From CAYVTV01 sp964563105 (GTDB taxonomy: Bacteria > Bacteroidota > Bacteroidia > Bacteroidales > GCA-2748055), in NCBI GenBank assembly GCA_964563105.1, contig CAZLXM010000046.1:1-28297 (forward strand): a DNA stretch of 28,297 bases. Reading direction: 5' to 3'. The notes below the pieces were generated by a model, which ran no database searches, was not told the origin of the DNA, and saw only the letters and a list, made by a program, of their open reading frames with translations. The position numbers and the translations under genes were made by a program. Of the stretch, positions 15,522 to 24,445 are shown in pieces; position 1 is the stretch's first letter, and each line of letters opens with the position of its first letter.

Positions 15522-16865
15522 ATGAAAACAAGGATATTTTTAATTGTATCGATGTTCATCATGAATTCCTTTGCGTTCTTTGTTTATTCGCAAAAAGGGG
15601 TGGAAGATGGTTCACAATACGGAAAAGGAGAAGACAGTATAAGATGCCTTATGAATCTTTCTCTGTATTATGAGTTTTATAAACATAATAATTACAAGGA
15701 TGCTTTAGAGCCCTGGAAAATTGTGTTTAATGAATGTCCGGCTTCCAGAGAATCAATGTATGCATATGGAATAAATATGTATAAATCATTTATGGAAAAT
15801 GAAAATAATCCTCAGCTAAAAAAAGCTTATTGCGACACAATTATGATGATCCATGATAAGAGGATAAAATATTTTGGAAATGAAGGCAGTACACTGGGAA
15901 GAAAAGGAATTGATTTACTTCGGTACAGGCAGCAGGATGGTATTGAATACATCAAAGAAGGATATGGTTATCTTAAAAAATCAGTGGATTTTGAAAAATC
16001 AAAATCATCACCGATGGTACTCACAACATGGATATCAGCAGGTAAAAACTTATACATGAATAATGAACTCTCAGGGGAAGAGTTAATTAATGATTATACA
16101 ACTTCTTCTGATATCATTGATCAAAACCTGGAACGCAGATCTGATAACAGGTTAAAAGATGCCAAAGAGGTTATTGACGCCTTAATTAAAGAAAGTGGTG
16201 TTTTAACCTGTGAAAACATAATTAGCATATTCGGCCCTAAATATGAGGCAAACAAGAGCAATAAAGAATTTCTTTTGAAATTAATTGATTTTCTCTCTGT
16301 CGGACAATGTGAAACTGAAACTTTATATGCCGATGTTGCTGAAAGGCTTTATGAATTGGACCCTTCGGCAGGTGCTGCATATAACCTTGCACGCCTGTTT
16401 TTCAGGAAAAACGAATATGACAGCTCCAGGGATTATTATCTTAAAGCTGTTGAAAATGCAAAAGATGATGAAGATAAAGCAAAATATTATTATGAGCTTT
16501 CCGTACTTTCCTATCAATATCTGAAACAAAATGGAAATGCAGTCTTGTATGCTAATGAAGCTATAAAATTATCACCCAATTGGGGAGAACCTTATATACT
16601 TATAGGACAAGCTTATTTTGCAGGAAAAGGTGAGTTTTCCGATCAATTTGATCAACAAACAGTATATTGGGTAGTAGTGGATATGTTTCAGAAAGCTGCA
16701 GTAGTTGATTCTTCTGTAAAAGAAAAAACTGCAAGCTTAATAAATGATTATAGTCAGCATTTTCCCTCTCTTGAAGACCTGTTTTTCAGAAGTATTAAAG
16801 TTGGTGATCCGTATACCGTGAGAGGCTGGATTAACAGATCTACCGTTGCCAGGGCACGAAAATAA
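15522..16865 (+). CDS. Exported TPR-repeat protein
   Basis: The chosen ATG gives 447 residues beginning with a clean signal peptide (MKTRIFLIVSMF, cleavage near VYSQ). An ATG at 15477 would add 15 polar residues in front and cannot be excluded. The mature protein is helical: an N-terminal repeat (YYEFYKHNNYKDALEPWKIV) is followed by a middle region and C-terminal TPR-like units (AAYNLARLFFRKNEYDSSRD; YYYELSVLSYQYL; AVLYANEAIKLSP; EPYILIGQAYFAGKGEF). TPR proteins act as protein-binding scaffolds. In this operon a periplasmic partner of the barrel or LPS export proteins is plausible, but no function can be assigned. Confidence 0.85.
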   Translation: MKTRIFLIVSMFIMNSFAFFVYSQKGVEDGSQYGKGEDSIRCLMNLSLYYEFYKHNNYKDALEPWKIVFNECPASRESMYAYGINMYKSFMENENNPQLKKAYCDTIMMIHDKRIKYFGNEGSTLGRKGIDLLRYRQQDGIEYIKEGYGYLKKSVDFEKSKSSPMVLTTWISAGKNLYMNNELSGEELINDYTTSSDIIDQNLERRSDNRLKDAKEVIDALIKESGVLTCENIISIFGPKYEANKSNKEFLLKLIDFLSVGQCETETLYADVAERLYELDPSAGAAYNLARLFFRKNEYDSSRDYYLKAVENAKDDEDKAKYYYELSVLSYQYLKQNGNAVLYANEAIKLSPNWGEPYILIGQAYFAGKGEFSDQFDQQTVYWVVVDMFQKAAVVDSSVKEKTASLINDYSQHFPSLEDLFFRSIKVGDPYTVRGWINRSTVARARK

Positions 16866-16876
16866 CAGTATTGGAT

Positions 16877-17461
16877 ATGCTAAATAAAATAAATTCCGGA
16901 ACTTTTGTACTAAAACTTCTGCTAATAACAGGAGTTTTTTTTCTTTTATCCTGTGAAAATGATATTGAAAGGATAAATCTTTTAACAAATCCTGCTGATT
17001 TACCCGATATTCAGGGTAAAAATATGGAAATAATGTATTCCGATTCCGGAAGTGTTCAAATGAAACTAACAGCCCCTTTGATCAAACAATATAGAAAAGC
17101 TGAAAAACCATATCTGGAATTTCCTGAAGGTATTCATATATATTTTTATGATGAAAACTTTGAATATAATGCTGAATTACAGGCAGATTATGCTATATAT
17201 TACAATGAAGACAAACACTGGCAGGCAAGGGGAAATGTAGTAGCAATAAATTATAAGGAAGAGGAAAAACTGAATACACAGGAATTATTTTGGGATGAAA
17301 AGACAGAAAAAATATATTCAAATACTTTTTCCCGAATAGAAAATAAAGATGGCACCTTTTACGGGCAACAGGGTTTTGAAGCAAATCAAAACCTGACAAA
17401 TTGGAAACTTAAAGGTTCAAAAGGAACCCTTCATATAAAAGATGAAGCCCCAAATCCATAA
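16877..17461 (+). CDS. lptC: LPS export protein LptC
   Basis: A 194-residue LptC/YrbK-family protein. LptC takes lipopolysaccharide from the LptBFG transporter and passes it to the LptA bridge. Residues 10-25 are hydrophobic and end in a lipobox-like FLLSC (Cys26), so this LptC is probably a lipoprotein rather than having a plain membrane helix, as is common in the phylum. The beta-jellyroll part includes IMYSDSGSVQMKLTAPLI, FPEGIHIYFYDENFEYNAEL, ADYAIYYNEDKHWQARGNVV and LFWDEKTEKIYSNTFSRI, the repeated LptA/C-type strand pattern. A TTG two codons upstream (16871) is possible. The gene end overlaps the 59-residue membrane protein by 20 bp. Confidence 0.88.
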   Translation: MLNKINSGTFVLKLLLITGVFFLLSCENDIERINLLTNPADLPDIQGKNMEIMYSDSGSVQMKLTAPLIKQYRKAEKPYLEFPEGIHIYFYDENFEYNAELQADYAIYYNEDKHWQARGNVVAINYKEEEKLNTQELFWDEKTEKIYSNTFSRIENKDGTFYGQQGFEANQNLTNWKLKGSKGTLHIKDEAPNP

Positions 17462-17621
17462 GATCCCTGAAATACTCTGGCTAATAACTGCTATACTTGC
17501 ATTTGCAGTGGCTGCTCATAAAAGTTATGCGGCCCGGGAAGATACAATTCAATACTTTATTATTTCAGCATTGGCTGTTTTAATGTATTTTTACAGAAAA
17601 AATAAAAGAACCAGGACCTGA
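17442..17621 (+). CDS. Small two-helix membrane protein (59 residues)
   Basis: ATG at 17442 to TGA at 17619-17621 encodes 59 residues. Two hydrophobic segments (IPEILWLITAILAFAVAA, about 8-25, and YFIISALAVLMYFY, about 38-51) are separated by a short charged loop, and the C-terminus is strongly basic (RKNKRTRT). It starts inside lptC in another frame (20-bp overlap) and stops one base before the ATG of the CNNM gene, so it sits in the translational chain of the operon. Without it there would be a 161-bp hole in a tightly packed run. I do not know its function; an inner-membrane accessory role for LPS export or the CNNM protein is inference. Confidence 0.8.
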   Translation: MKPQIHKIPEILWLITAILAFAVAAHKSYAAREDTIQYFIISALAVLMYFYRKNKRTRT

Positions 17622-17622
17622 C

Positions 17623-18897
17623 ATGCCTTCCGGCCTTATTATATTGATTGTATTATCATTTTCAGCATTTTTTTCCGGAATGGAGATAGCTTTCATTTCC
17701 GCGAACAGGCTAAAAATTGAAATTGATAAAAAAAATCATATTTTCCCCTCAGGGATAATATCCATTTTCACCTCAAATTCCGGCCATTTTATAGCAAGCC
17801 TTCTTATCGGAAATAATGTTGCACTGGTAATTTATGGTATATTAATGGCCAGATTAATTGAACCAGTACTTTTACACAATTTCGGCATTTCCAATGAAAT
17901 AATCGTTCTTACAATACAAACCTTGATCAGCACTATTATAATCCTGTTCACAGGCGAATTTCTTCCTAAAACCCTTTTCAGGATCAGGCCTAATCTGATC
18001 CTTAATATCTTTGCCCTGCCATTCCTGATATTTTATATTTTATTCTACCCGATCACTTTAATTACAATTTGGCTAACTAATCTGATATTAAAAATTGGCC
18101 TGAAGTCGGAAGTAAGAATTAAAAAAGATACCAGTAAGCCGGTTTTTGCAAAAGTTGATATTGATGACCTGTTCAGTGAAAACCAGTCGAAAATTGAGGA
18201 TGATATGGAAGAGCAGGCAGAATTAAAGATTTTTCAAAATACACTTGAATTTTCCAGGCTAAAAGTAAGAGATTGTATGGTCCCCAGGACAGATATAACA
18301 GCTATTGAAGTTAACAGTCCGCTTAAAAAATTACAGGAAATAATTATTTCTACGGGATATTCTAAAATTCTTGTTTATGAAGAATCTATTGATAATATTA
18401 CAGGATATGTAAATTCAAAAGACCTTTTCAGGAAACCTGCCAGTATCAAAGCTATCCAACTCCCTCTATTTTTCGTTCCCGAAACTATGCACATAAATAT
18501 CATGTTCAACAAACTTATTATGGAACGTAAAAGTATCGCTCTTGTAGTGGATGAGTATGGCGGCACATCAGGAATTATAACATTGGAAGATATTATTGAA
18601 GAAATCTTTGGTGAAATTGAGGATGAACATGATACCCCTGAATTTATTGAAAAGCAAATTAATGAATCAGAATTTGTTTTCTCTGCAAGGATAGAAATAG
18701 ATTATCTCAATGAAAAATATAAATTAGGAATTCCCGAATCAGATGAATATGATACACTTGCAGGATTTATTATTTTTAATTATGAAAATATTCCCAAACA
18801 AAATACGAAAATCATTATTGACCCTTTTCAGATAAGAATATTAAAAGTCAGCACTACCCGGATAGAACTGATTCATCTAAAAATAATTAGTGAGTAG
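17623..18897 (+). CDS. CNNM/CorC-family membrane protein (GldE-like)
   Basis: This 424-residue protein has the three parts of the hemolysin/CNNM family. A DUF21 membrane domain (about 1-160) contains SGMEIAF (18-24) and GEFLPKTL (111-118). A CBS pair (about 215-335) contains VRDCMVPRTDI and DEYGGTSGI (310-318). A C-terminal CorC/HlyC domain runs from about 345 to 424. Relatives take part in Mg2+ or other divalent-cation transport; in gliding Bacteroidota the GldE protein belongs here. No other gld gene is in the window, so a gliding role is not supported. The start follows the small membrane protein by one base. Confidence 0.9.
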   Translation: MPSGLIILIVLSFSAFFSGMEIAFISANRLKIEIDKKNHIFPSGIISIFTSNSGHFIASLLIGNNVALVIYGILMARLIEPVLLHNFGISNEIIVLTIQTLISTIIILFTGEFLPKTLFRIRPNLILNIFALPFLIFYILFYPITLITIWLTNLILKIGLKSEVRIKKDTSKPVFAKVDIDDLFSENQSKIEDDMEEQAELKIFQNTLEFSRLKVRDCMVPRTDITAIEVNSPLKKLQEIIISTGYSKILVYEESIDNITGYVNSKDLFRKPASIKAIQLPLFFVPETMHINIMFNKLIMERKSIALVVDEYGGTSGIITLEDIIEEIFGEIEDEHDTPEFIEKQINESEFVFSARIEIDYLNEKYKLGIPESDEYDTLAGFIIFNYENIPKQNTKIIIDPFQIRILKVSTTRIELIHLKIISE

Positions 18898-19009
18898 CAA
18901 GAGTTTGGGTTCTATTAATTTAAGGAAGAATTTATGAGATCAAAATATCATAATCAAATTGGAATTTACTATATTCGTAGCCGAAATTTTTAATCTATAA
19001 TTATTTTAC

Positions 19010-21151
19010 ATGGCAACTCTTCAGAAAATTAGGGATAAAGCCGGAGTACTTGTCGCTTTGGTAATTGGACTGGCTCTGATTGCATTTATATTGGGGGATC
19101 TTTTTAGCTCAGGATCTTCTGCTTTTAATCGAAAAAGGTTACAGGTTGCAGAAATTGCAGGAGAATCAATCAATTATTTTGATTATAGTGCAAGAATAGA
19201 ACGTTTATCAGATTTCTACAGGATGAATTATCAAATATCATCTCTTGATGCCGAACAAATTGAAATGATCAGGGAAGAAGCGTGGAGGGAGCTGATACGT
19301 GAACTTGTACTTGGAAATGCAATTAAAAAACTGGGGATTAAGGTCAGCGATGAAGAACTGGCATCAATGCTTATTGGTGATTCTATAGTTGCAGGGGAAA
19401 CCGATATGATAATGGATGAACCACATCCGATTATACGCCGGATGTTTACAAATCCGGAAACAGGGGAATTTAACCGTGCCCATATGATCAATTATTTTAA
19501 CAGTATAACCAATCCGGTATATAAAGAAGAAAAGAAACGATGGATATTCCTTGAAAATCAGATTGTTGATGAAAAATTAGCTCAAAAATATTTTACTTTA
19601 ATCGGGAAAGGATTAAAATCTTCCGGGCTCGACTCCAGATATTATGCTCTTGAATCTGAATCTTCGGTAGATTTTAGTTTTATATATGAAAATTTCAATA
19701 CAATTTCTGATGATGAAATATCAGTTAGCCAGCGTGAAATAGAGAAATATTATAATGAACACAAGGAACAATTCAAACAGGACAAGTCAAGAAGTATAGA
19801 ATATATAGCGTTTGAAATTACCCCGTCAGAAGATGATGACAAAAATGCCAAAGAATATATTGAACAAAGCCTGGTCCCCTTTTCCAGGGCTGACAATCCT
19901 ATATTTTTTATAAATTCAAACTCTGAGACACCTTTTAGAGATATTAATTATAGTTATTCAGAATTACCCGAAATAGTCAGGGATTCTTTATTTAATGCAA
20001 AACCAGGTGATATTGTTGGGCCCTTTTATGATAATGGAGCATATAAACTTGCCAGGCTGATGGAAATAAATTTTCTTCCTGATTCAGTAAGGGCCAGGCA
20101 TATCCTCATTACTCCTTCAATGCAAAGAGATGAAAACAGATCAAAAGAAATCGCCGATAGCCTGAAATCATTATTAGACAGGGGGCTTGCACGTTTTGAG
20201 CAGCTTGCTTCTGAATATTCCGGTGATCAGAGTAACCGTGACATTGGAGGGGATCTTGGGTGGTTTAGGGAAGGTACAATGGTAAAGCCTTTCAGTGATG
20301 CCTGCTTCCAGGGTTCCAGGTCTGAAGTTACAGTGGTAAAGACTAATTTCGGTTACCATGTTGTACGCATCGAAGATCAAAGTCCTAAAATAAAAAAGGT
20401 AAAAGTTGGTTACCTTATAAGAGAAGTTAGCCCAAGTGATCAAACTTATCAAAAATATTATTCTGAAGCAGTTGATTTCAGAAATTCAGCTACAAATCTT
20501 GAAAAGTTCAGGCAGGCCTGTATTGATAAAAGTATAACCCCGCGTTTTGCCTCAGATTTTAGTCCCTCAGAAAATAACCTGCCAGGATTAGAGAATGCAA
20601 GAGAAATAATACGTTGGGCATTTGAATCGGAAAAAAATTCAGTCAGTCAGATCTTTGATTTGAATGAGAGGTATATAATAGCATCACTATCCGATATAAA
20701 AGAAAAAGGGTATGCTTCTATAGCATCAGTAAGATCTGAAATTGAAGTTGCGATTAAAAAACAAAAAAAACTGGATATTCTTGCAGACAGGTGGAAGCAG
20801 AAAACAGAAGAGGCAAATTTAATTCAGGATATTGCTTCATCTCTTAATTTAACGGTAAATGAAGCTTCAAATATACGTTTATCCAATCCTTATCTGTCAG
20901 GTGTGGGTTTTGAGCCTGCAGTAGTGGCATCTGCCATGAATCTTGAGGCTGGAAGTATTTCCCCGCCAATAAAAGGCGAAAACGGAATTTTTGTTTTACA
21001 ACTTGTAAATGCAGAAATACCGGATAAACCCGATATAAACGGAGCCAGGTCCAGATTAAATTATGGCCTTGAAAGCAGAGTAACTTATGAAGGATATCAG
21101 GCGCTTCAGGATTTAGCTAAAATTGTGGATAACAGAATAAAATTCTTTTAA
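19010..21151 (+). CDS. ppiD: Membrane-anchored peptidyl-prolyl isomerase PpiD/SurA-like
   Basis: A 713-residue periplasmic folding factor. It has a short cytoplasmic N-terminus and one membrane anchor (about 12-30, VLVALVIGLALIAFILGDLF). A SurA_N-type helical domain follows, then a parvulin domain at about 361-455 (VRARHILI, GGDLGWFREGTMVKPFSDA, FGYHVVRIED). A second parvulin-like region, from about 520 to 660, is more diverged. The architecture is that of PpiD, which assists newly exported envelope proteins. It is the last plus-strand gene of the run, 112 bp after the CNNM gene; I see no clear terminator or exact -7 box in that gap. The stop codon shares the TTAA palindrome with the convergent YqeY gene. 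Confidence 0.9.
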   Translation: MATLQKIRDKAGVLVALVIGLALIAFILGDLFSSGSSAFNRKRLQVAEIAGESINYFDYSARIERLSDFYRMNYQISSLDAEQIEMIREEAWRELIRELVLGNAIKKLGIKVSDEELASMLIGDSIVAGETDMIMDEPHPIIRRMFTNPETGEFNRAHMINYFNSITNPVYKEEKKRWIFLENQIVDEKLAQKYFTLIGKGLKSSGLDSRYYALESESSVDFSFIYENFNTISDDEISVSQREIEKYYNEHKEQFKQDKSRSIEYIAFEITPSEDDDKNAKEYIEQSLVPFSRADNPIFFINSNSETPFRDINYSYSELPEIVRDSLFNAKPGDIVGPFYDNGAYKLARLMEINFLPDSVRARHILITPSMQRDENRSKEIADSLKSLLDRGLARFEQLASEYSGDQSNRDIGGDLGWFREGTMVKPFSDACFQGSRSEVTVVKTNFGYHVVRIEDQSPKIKKVKVGYLIREVSPSDQTYQKYYSEAVDFRNSATNLEKFRQACIDKSITPRFASDFSPSENNLPGLENAREIIRWAFESEKNSVSQIFDLNERYIIASLSDIKEKGYASIASVRSEIEVAIKKQKKLDILADRWKQKTEEANLIQDIASSLNLTVNEASNIRLSNPYLSGVGFEPAVVASAMNLEAGSISPPIKGENGIFVLQLVNAEIPDKPDINGARSRLNYGLESRVTYEGYQALQDLAKIVDNRIKFF

Positions 21152-21597
21152 GCCAATAATTTTTTTACAATTTCGGATATTACTTTTCCTTCAGCTTTAC
21201 CGGCAAGTTCTTTTGTTGCAATAGCCATTACTTTACCCATATCTTTGATATCCCGGGCCCCTGTTTGCTGTATCAATTGTTTTATATAGTCCTCAATTTC
21301 CAATGAACTCATCATCTCAGGCAAATAGGCCTCAATGAATGATGCTTCCAAAATTTCTTTGTCAAAAAGATCAGGCCTGTTTTGCTCTTTATAGATTGCA
21401 GCAGATTCTTTCCTTTGTTTTACCAGTTTCTGTAATATTTTCAACTCATCTGCCTCTGTTAACACATAATCAGCCCTTTTTTCACTACGTGCAAGCAAAA
21501 ATGCAGATTTAACAGCCCTCAAAGTTTCCAGTTTTTCTTTTTCTTTAGCCAGCATGGCTTTCATTATATCATTATTAACCCTTTCTGTGTAACTCAT
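21148..21597 (-). CDS. GatB/YqeY-domain protein
   Basis: A 149-residue protein of the YqeY family, related to the tail domain of the amidotransferase subunit GatB. Family features are seen in LRAVKSAFLLARSEKR, LKILQKLVKQRKESAAIYKEQNRPDL, EAYLPEMMSSLEI and DIKDMGKVMAIATKELAGKAEGKVISEIVKKLL. The role of free-standing YqeY proteins is not well defined; a link to tRNA or aminoacylation is assumed by homology. It follows ftsZ by 11 bp, so it is probably co-transcribed with the division genes. Its stop overlaps that of ppiD. Confidence 0.92.
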   Translation of the reverse strand: MSYTERVNNDIMKAMLAKEKEKLETLRAVKSAFLLARSEKRADYVLTEADELKILQKLVKQRKESAAIYKEQNRPDLFDKEILEASFIEAYLPEMMSSLEIEDYIKQLIQQTGARDIKDMGKVMAIATKELAGKAEGKVISEIVKKLLA

Positions 21598-21608
21598 AAT
21601 AAAATAAA

Positions 21609-23075
21609 TTAATCAACATTATCATGTAAGTAAGAATTGTCTTCTCTTAAGCGTGGGATATCATCCTCATCTTCAGAAAGACTATACTTGGAAATATTGG
21701 AATTTACGGAATTCGAAGAATCACTTATTTTAACATTTTTCCTGAGATAGGCCGGTTCATTTTCAAGCTGATCAATTTTATCATTATCTGAAAATCCATT
21801 TGGGTTGGAATTTTTGGCAATTTCGTGCATTTTTCGAATATTACTCACTCTTTCCTGTCTTTTTTTATCAGCTTCCTCTTTACTTGTCATTTCAATCAAA
21901 TCACCAAAAAGTGTATATTGTTCAGCTTTTTCTTCGTTATTCAGGATATAATCAAAATCTCTCTGAGATGATATTATATTTTCAGTGCTACTGTCTTTTA
22001 CTTCAAACTCAGTTGTCTTAAATTGCCTGGCAGAAGATTTTTCCGTTTCCCTGAGTGGGACTTTATCAAAATGCCTTTTTATGGTATATAATTCAGGGAT
22101 ACTGTGAGCTTCAAATCCGGTAGCAATAATTGTAACACTAATTGCATCTTCCAGGCTTTCTTCAATACAGGTACCCCAAATAATCAGGGCATTTTTATCG
22201 GCAGCATGATTCACATAATCGGTTATTTCACCTATTTCATCCATACTGACTTCATCAGTTCCTGAACTAATATTAAGCAAAATACTTTTTGCCCCGGTTA
22301 TATCATTATTGTTTAATAAAGGTGATGCCAATGCCCCTTCAATTGCCCTGAGTGCCCGGTTTTCCCCTGAGGCGCTTGCTGAACCTAATAAAGCAACACC
22401 GCTGTTTTTCATTACAGTTTCAACATCAGCAAAATCAACATTAATATATCCATGTACAGTAATAATTTCGGCAATGCCCTTTGCTGCTGTTGCAAGGACA
22501 TCATCGGCACGTGCAAAGGCTTGTGAGAGTTTCAGGTCTCCATATACTTCACGTAATTTTTCATTACTTATTACCAGCAATGAATCAACATATTTCTGTA
22601 TTTCTGCAATCCCTTCGAGAGCCTGATTTATGCGTTGCTGTCCTTCAAATCGAAAAGGGATGGTAACGATTGCAACAGTTAATATTCCCATTTCCCTTGC
22701 AACTTTTGCTATAACAGGTGCTGCTCCGGTTCCTGTGCCGCCGCCCATTCCGGCAGTTATAAAAACCATTTTGGTGCCTTTTGAAAGCACCTCAGTAATT
22801 TCATCAATAGCTTCAAGGGCAGCCTCCCTGCCAATAGCCGGTTTATTCCCTGCACCCCTTCCCTCCGTAAGAGATTCGCCAAGCTGGATTTTCACTGCAA
22901 CCGGACTGTTATTTATAGCCTGCGCATCAGTATTGCAAACGACAAAATTTACATCTTTTATCCCCCGGCGAAACATGTGATTAACGGCATTCCCGCCACC
23001 ACCACCAACACCAATGACTTTTATTATGGAAGACATTCCCGCAGGCAAATCAAAATTCATTAAATCGTCGTTCAT
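21609..23075 (-). CDS. ftsZ: Cell division protein FtsZ
   Basis: FtsZ is the tubulin-like GTPase that polymerises into the division ring. The 488-residue protein has GVGGGGGNAVNHM (22-34), the tubulin signature GGGTGTG (111-117), the base-contact segment FRFEGQQR, and the T7 catalytic loop NVDFADVE. The C-terminal linker, about 150 residues, is longer than in E. coli FtsZ (383 residues in total). It holds a patch EPAYLRKNVKI and ends in NSYLHDNVD, a tail typical of this phylum and likely to bind FtsA or other partners. The gene is preceded by ftsA with a 46-bp gap in which I see no exact -7 box. Confidence 0.98.
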   Translation of the reverse strand: MNDDLMNFDLPAGMSSIIKVIGVGGGGGNAVNHMFRRGIKDVNFVVCNTDAQAINNSPVAVKIQLGESLTEGRGAGNKPAIGREAALEAIDEITEVLSKGTKMVFITAGMGGGTGTGAAPVIAKVAREMGILTVAIVTIPFRFEGQQRINQALEGIAEIQKYVDSLLVISNEKLREVYGDLKLSQAFARADDVLATAAKGIAEIITVHGYINVDFADVETVMKNSGVALLGSASASGENRALRAIEGALASPLLNNNDITGAKSILLNISSGTDEVSMDEIGEITDYVNHAADKNALIIWGTCIEESLEDAISVTIIATGFEAHSIPELYTIKRHFDKVPLRETEKSSARQFKTTEFEVKDSSTENIISSQRDFDYILNNEEKAEQYTLFGDLIEMTSKEEADKKRQERVSNIRKMHEIAKNSNPNGFSDNDKIDQLENEPAYLRKNVKISDSSNSVNSNISKYSLSEDEDDIPRLREDNSYLHDNVD

Positions 23076-23121
23076 AAGATATTTGTTTAAATTATTCTTA
23101 TTATTTCTAACTTATTGTAAA

Positions 23122-24441
23122 TTAGTCAATACTAACATCATTTTCTTCAAAAATATCACTAATGGCATTTTTTATGGAACTGAATATCCTGTTTCCGTTA
23201 AAAATGTTTTTCTCCTTTACCTTGTTAGTTTTTTCTTTTAATTCAGGGTTTAACATTTCAACCGGAATGTTTTCTTTACTTTCTTTTAGGTAACCCTGGC
23301 CTTTTAAAAGTAAGCCAATACTTGTGGAATACATTGGCTGGTTTATATCATCACTCGTATCACTTACAAGCCTTTCATTCGGATAACCGGTCCTTACATC
23401 CATCCCGGTTTTGAATTTAATTAATTGAGGAAGGTGATGGATCATAGCTCCTCCTCCGGTAATTACAATTCCGGCAGAAAGTTTATCCATAAATCCTGAA
23501 TTTTCAACTTCAAACATTATTGTATCAATAATTTCTTCCATTCTCGACTGAATAATATAAGCTAAACTTTTAAAACTTATTTCTTTTGACTCCCTTCCGC
23601 TTATCCCGGGAATTGTAACTACCTTATCTTCAGGAGCGAGGTCACCTAAAGCTGAGCCAAACTGAATCTTTAATGACTCAGCCTGACGATGTAAAATTGA
23701 ACATCCTTCTTTAATATCCCTTGTAACAACATTACCACCAAAAGGGATAACGGCTGTATGCCTGATAATATCATCATAATAAACTGCAATATCGGTTGTT
23801 CCTCCGCCAATGTCAACAAGGGCAACGCCTGCTTCTTTTTCATCTTCGGTTAATGATGCTTCACTTGATGCCAGTGGTTCAAGGATCATCTGCCTGACAT
23901 CCAAACCCGCCCTGTTTACACATTTTATTATATTTTTTGCAGAAGCAGTCTGGCCAATAACAATATGGAAATTAGCTTCCAGGCGCCTGCCCGACATACC
24001 AATCGGATTTTTAACACCGGCTTCACTGTCAACGATAAAACTTTGAGGGAGAACATGAATGATCTCTTCTCCTATATCAACAGGAATTTTATACATATCG
24101 TCCACCAAACGATTAATATCTTCTTTTACAATTTCCTCAATATGCGGATCCCTGTTAATATAGCCTCTTGTTCGTATTGATCTTATGTGTTGACCTGCAA
24201 TCCCAACAAATACTTCTTTTAATTTTAAGCCGGATTGCTTTTGAGCTTCAGCAACTGTTGTTTCTATTGCATTAACAGTTTCTTCAATATTTAGAACCAC
24301 TCCGCGTTTGACACCTTTGGATACAGTTTTTCCCAGCCCCAGTACTTCAAGTCTGTTATTTGAATTAAACCTTCCAACAATTGTGACAATTTTGGTAGTT
24401 CCAATATCCACTGCAGCAATAATTTGATCTTTTTGTGTCAT
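23122..24441 (-). CDS. ftsA: Cell division protein FtsA
   Basis: FtsA is an actin-like ATPase that ties FtsZ filaments to the membrane. The ATG at 24441 gives 439 residues; a TTG extension to 24465 would run back into ftsQ and is less likely. ATP-site blocks are VDIGTTK (11-17), ALVDIGGGTTDIAVY and the adenosine motif IVITGGGAMIHHL. The 1C subdomain region carries VFVGIAGQHIRSI. The C-terminal stretch IFSSIKNAISDIFEEN can form an amphipathic helix, the expected membrane anchor. It begins 4 bp after the ftsQ stop and precedes ftsZ. Confidence 0.96.
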   Translation of the reverse strand: MTQKDQIIAAVDIGTTKIVTIVGRFNSNNRLEVLGLGKTVSKGVKRGVVLNIEETVNAIETTVAEAQKQSGLKLKEVFVGIAGQHIRSIRTRGYINRDPHIEEIVKEDINRLVDDMYKIPVDIGEEIIHVLPQSFIVDSEAGVKNPIGMSGRRLEANFHIVIGQTASAKNIIKCVNRAGLDVRQMILEPLASSEASLTEDEKEAGVALVDIGGGTTDIAVYYDDIIRHTAVIPFGGNVVTRDIKEGCSILHRQAESLKIQFGSALGDLAPEDKVVTIPGISGRESKEISFKSLAYIIQSRMEEIIDTIMFEVENSGFMDKLSAGIVITGGGAMIHHLPQLIKFKTGMDVRTGYPNERLVSDTSDDINQPMYSTSIGLLLKGQGYLKESKENIPVEMLNPELKEKTNKVKEKNIFNGNRIFSSIKNAISDIFEENDVSID

Positions 24442-24445
24442 ATTT

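Noticed and set aside
17623..18897. Gliding-motility assignment (GldE) for the CNNM protein
   Set aside because: The family match is real, but no other gld gene is present and the operon context is LPS export.
22309..22980. Plus-strand open frames opposite ftsZ
   Set aside because: They mirror the glycine/alanine-rich GTPase domain of ftsZ; their Val/Pro/Ala-rich translation is typical of antisense reading.
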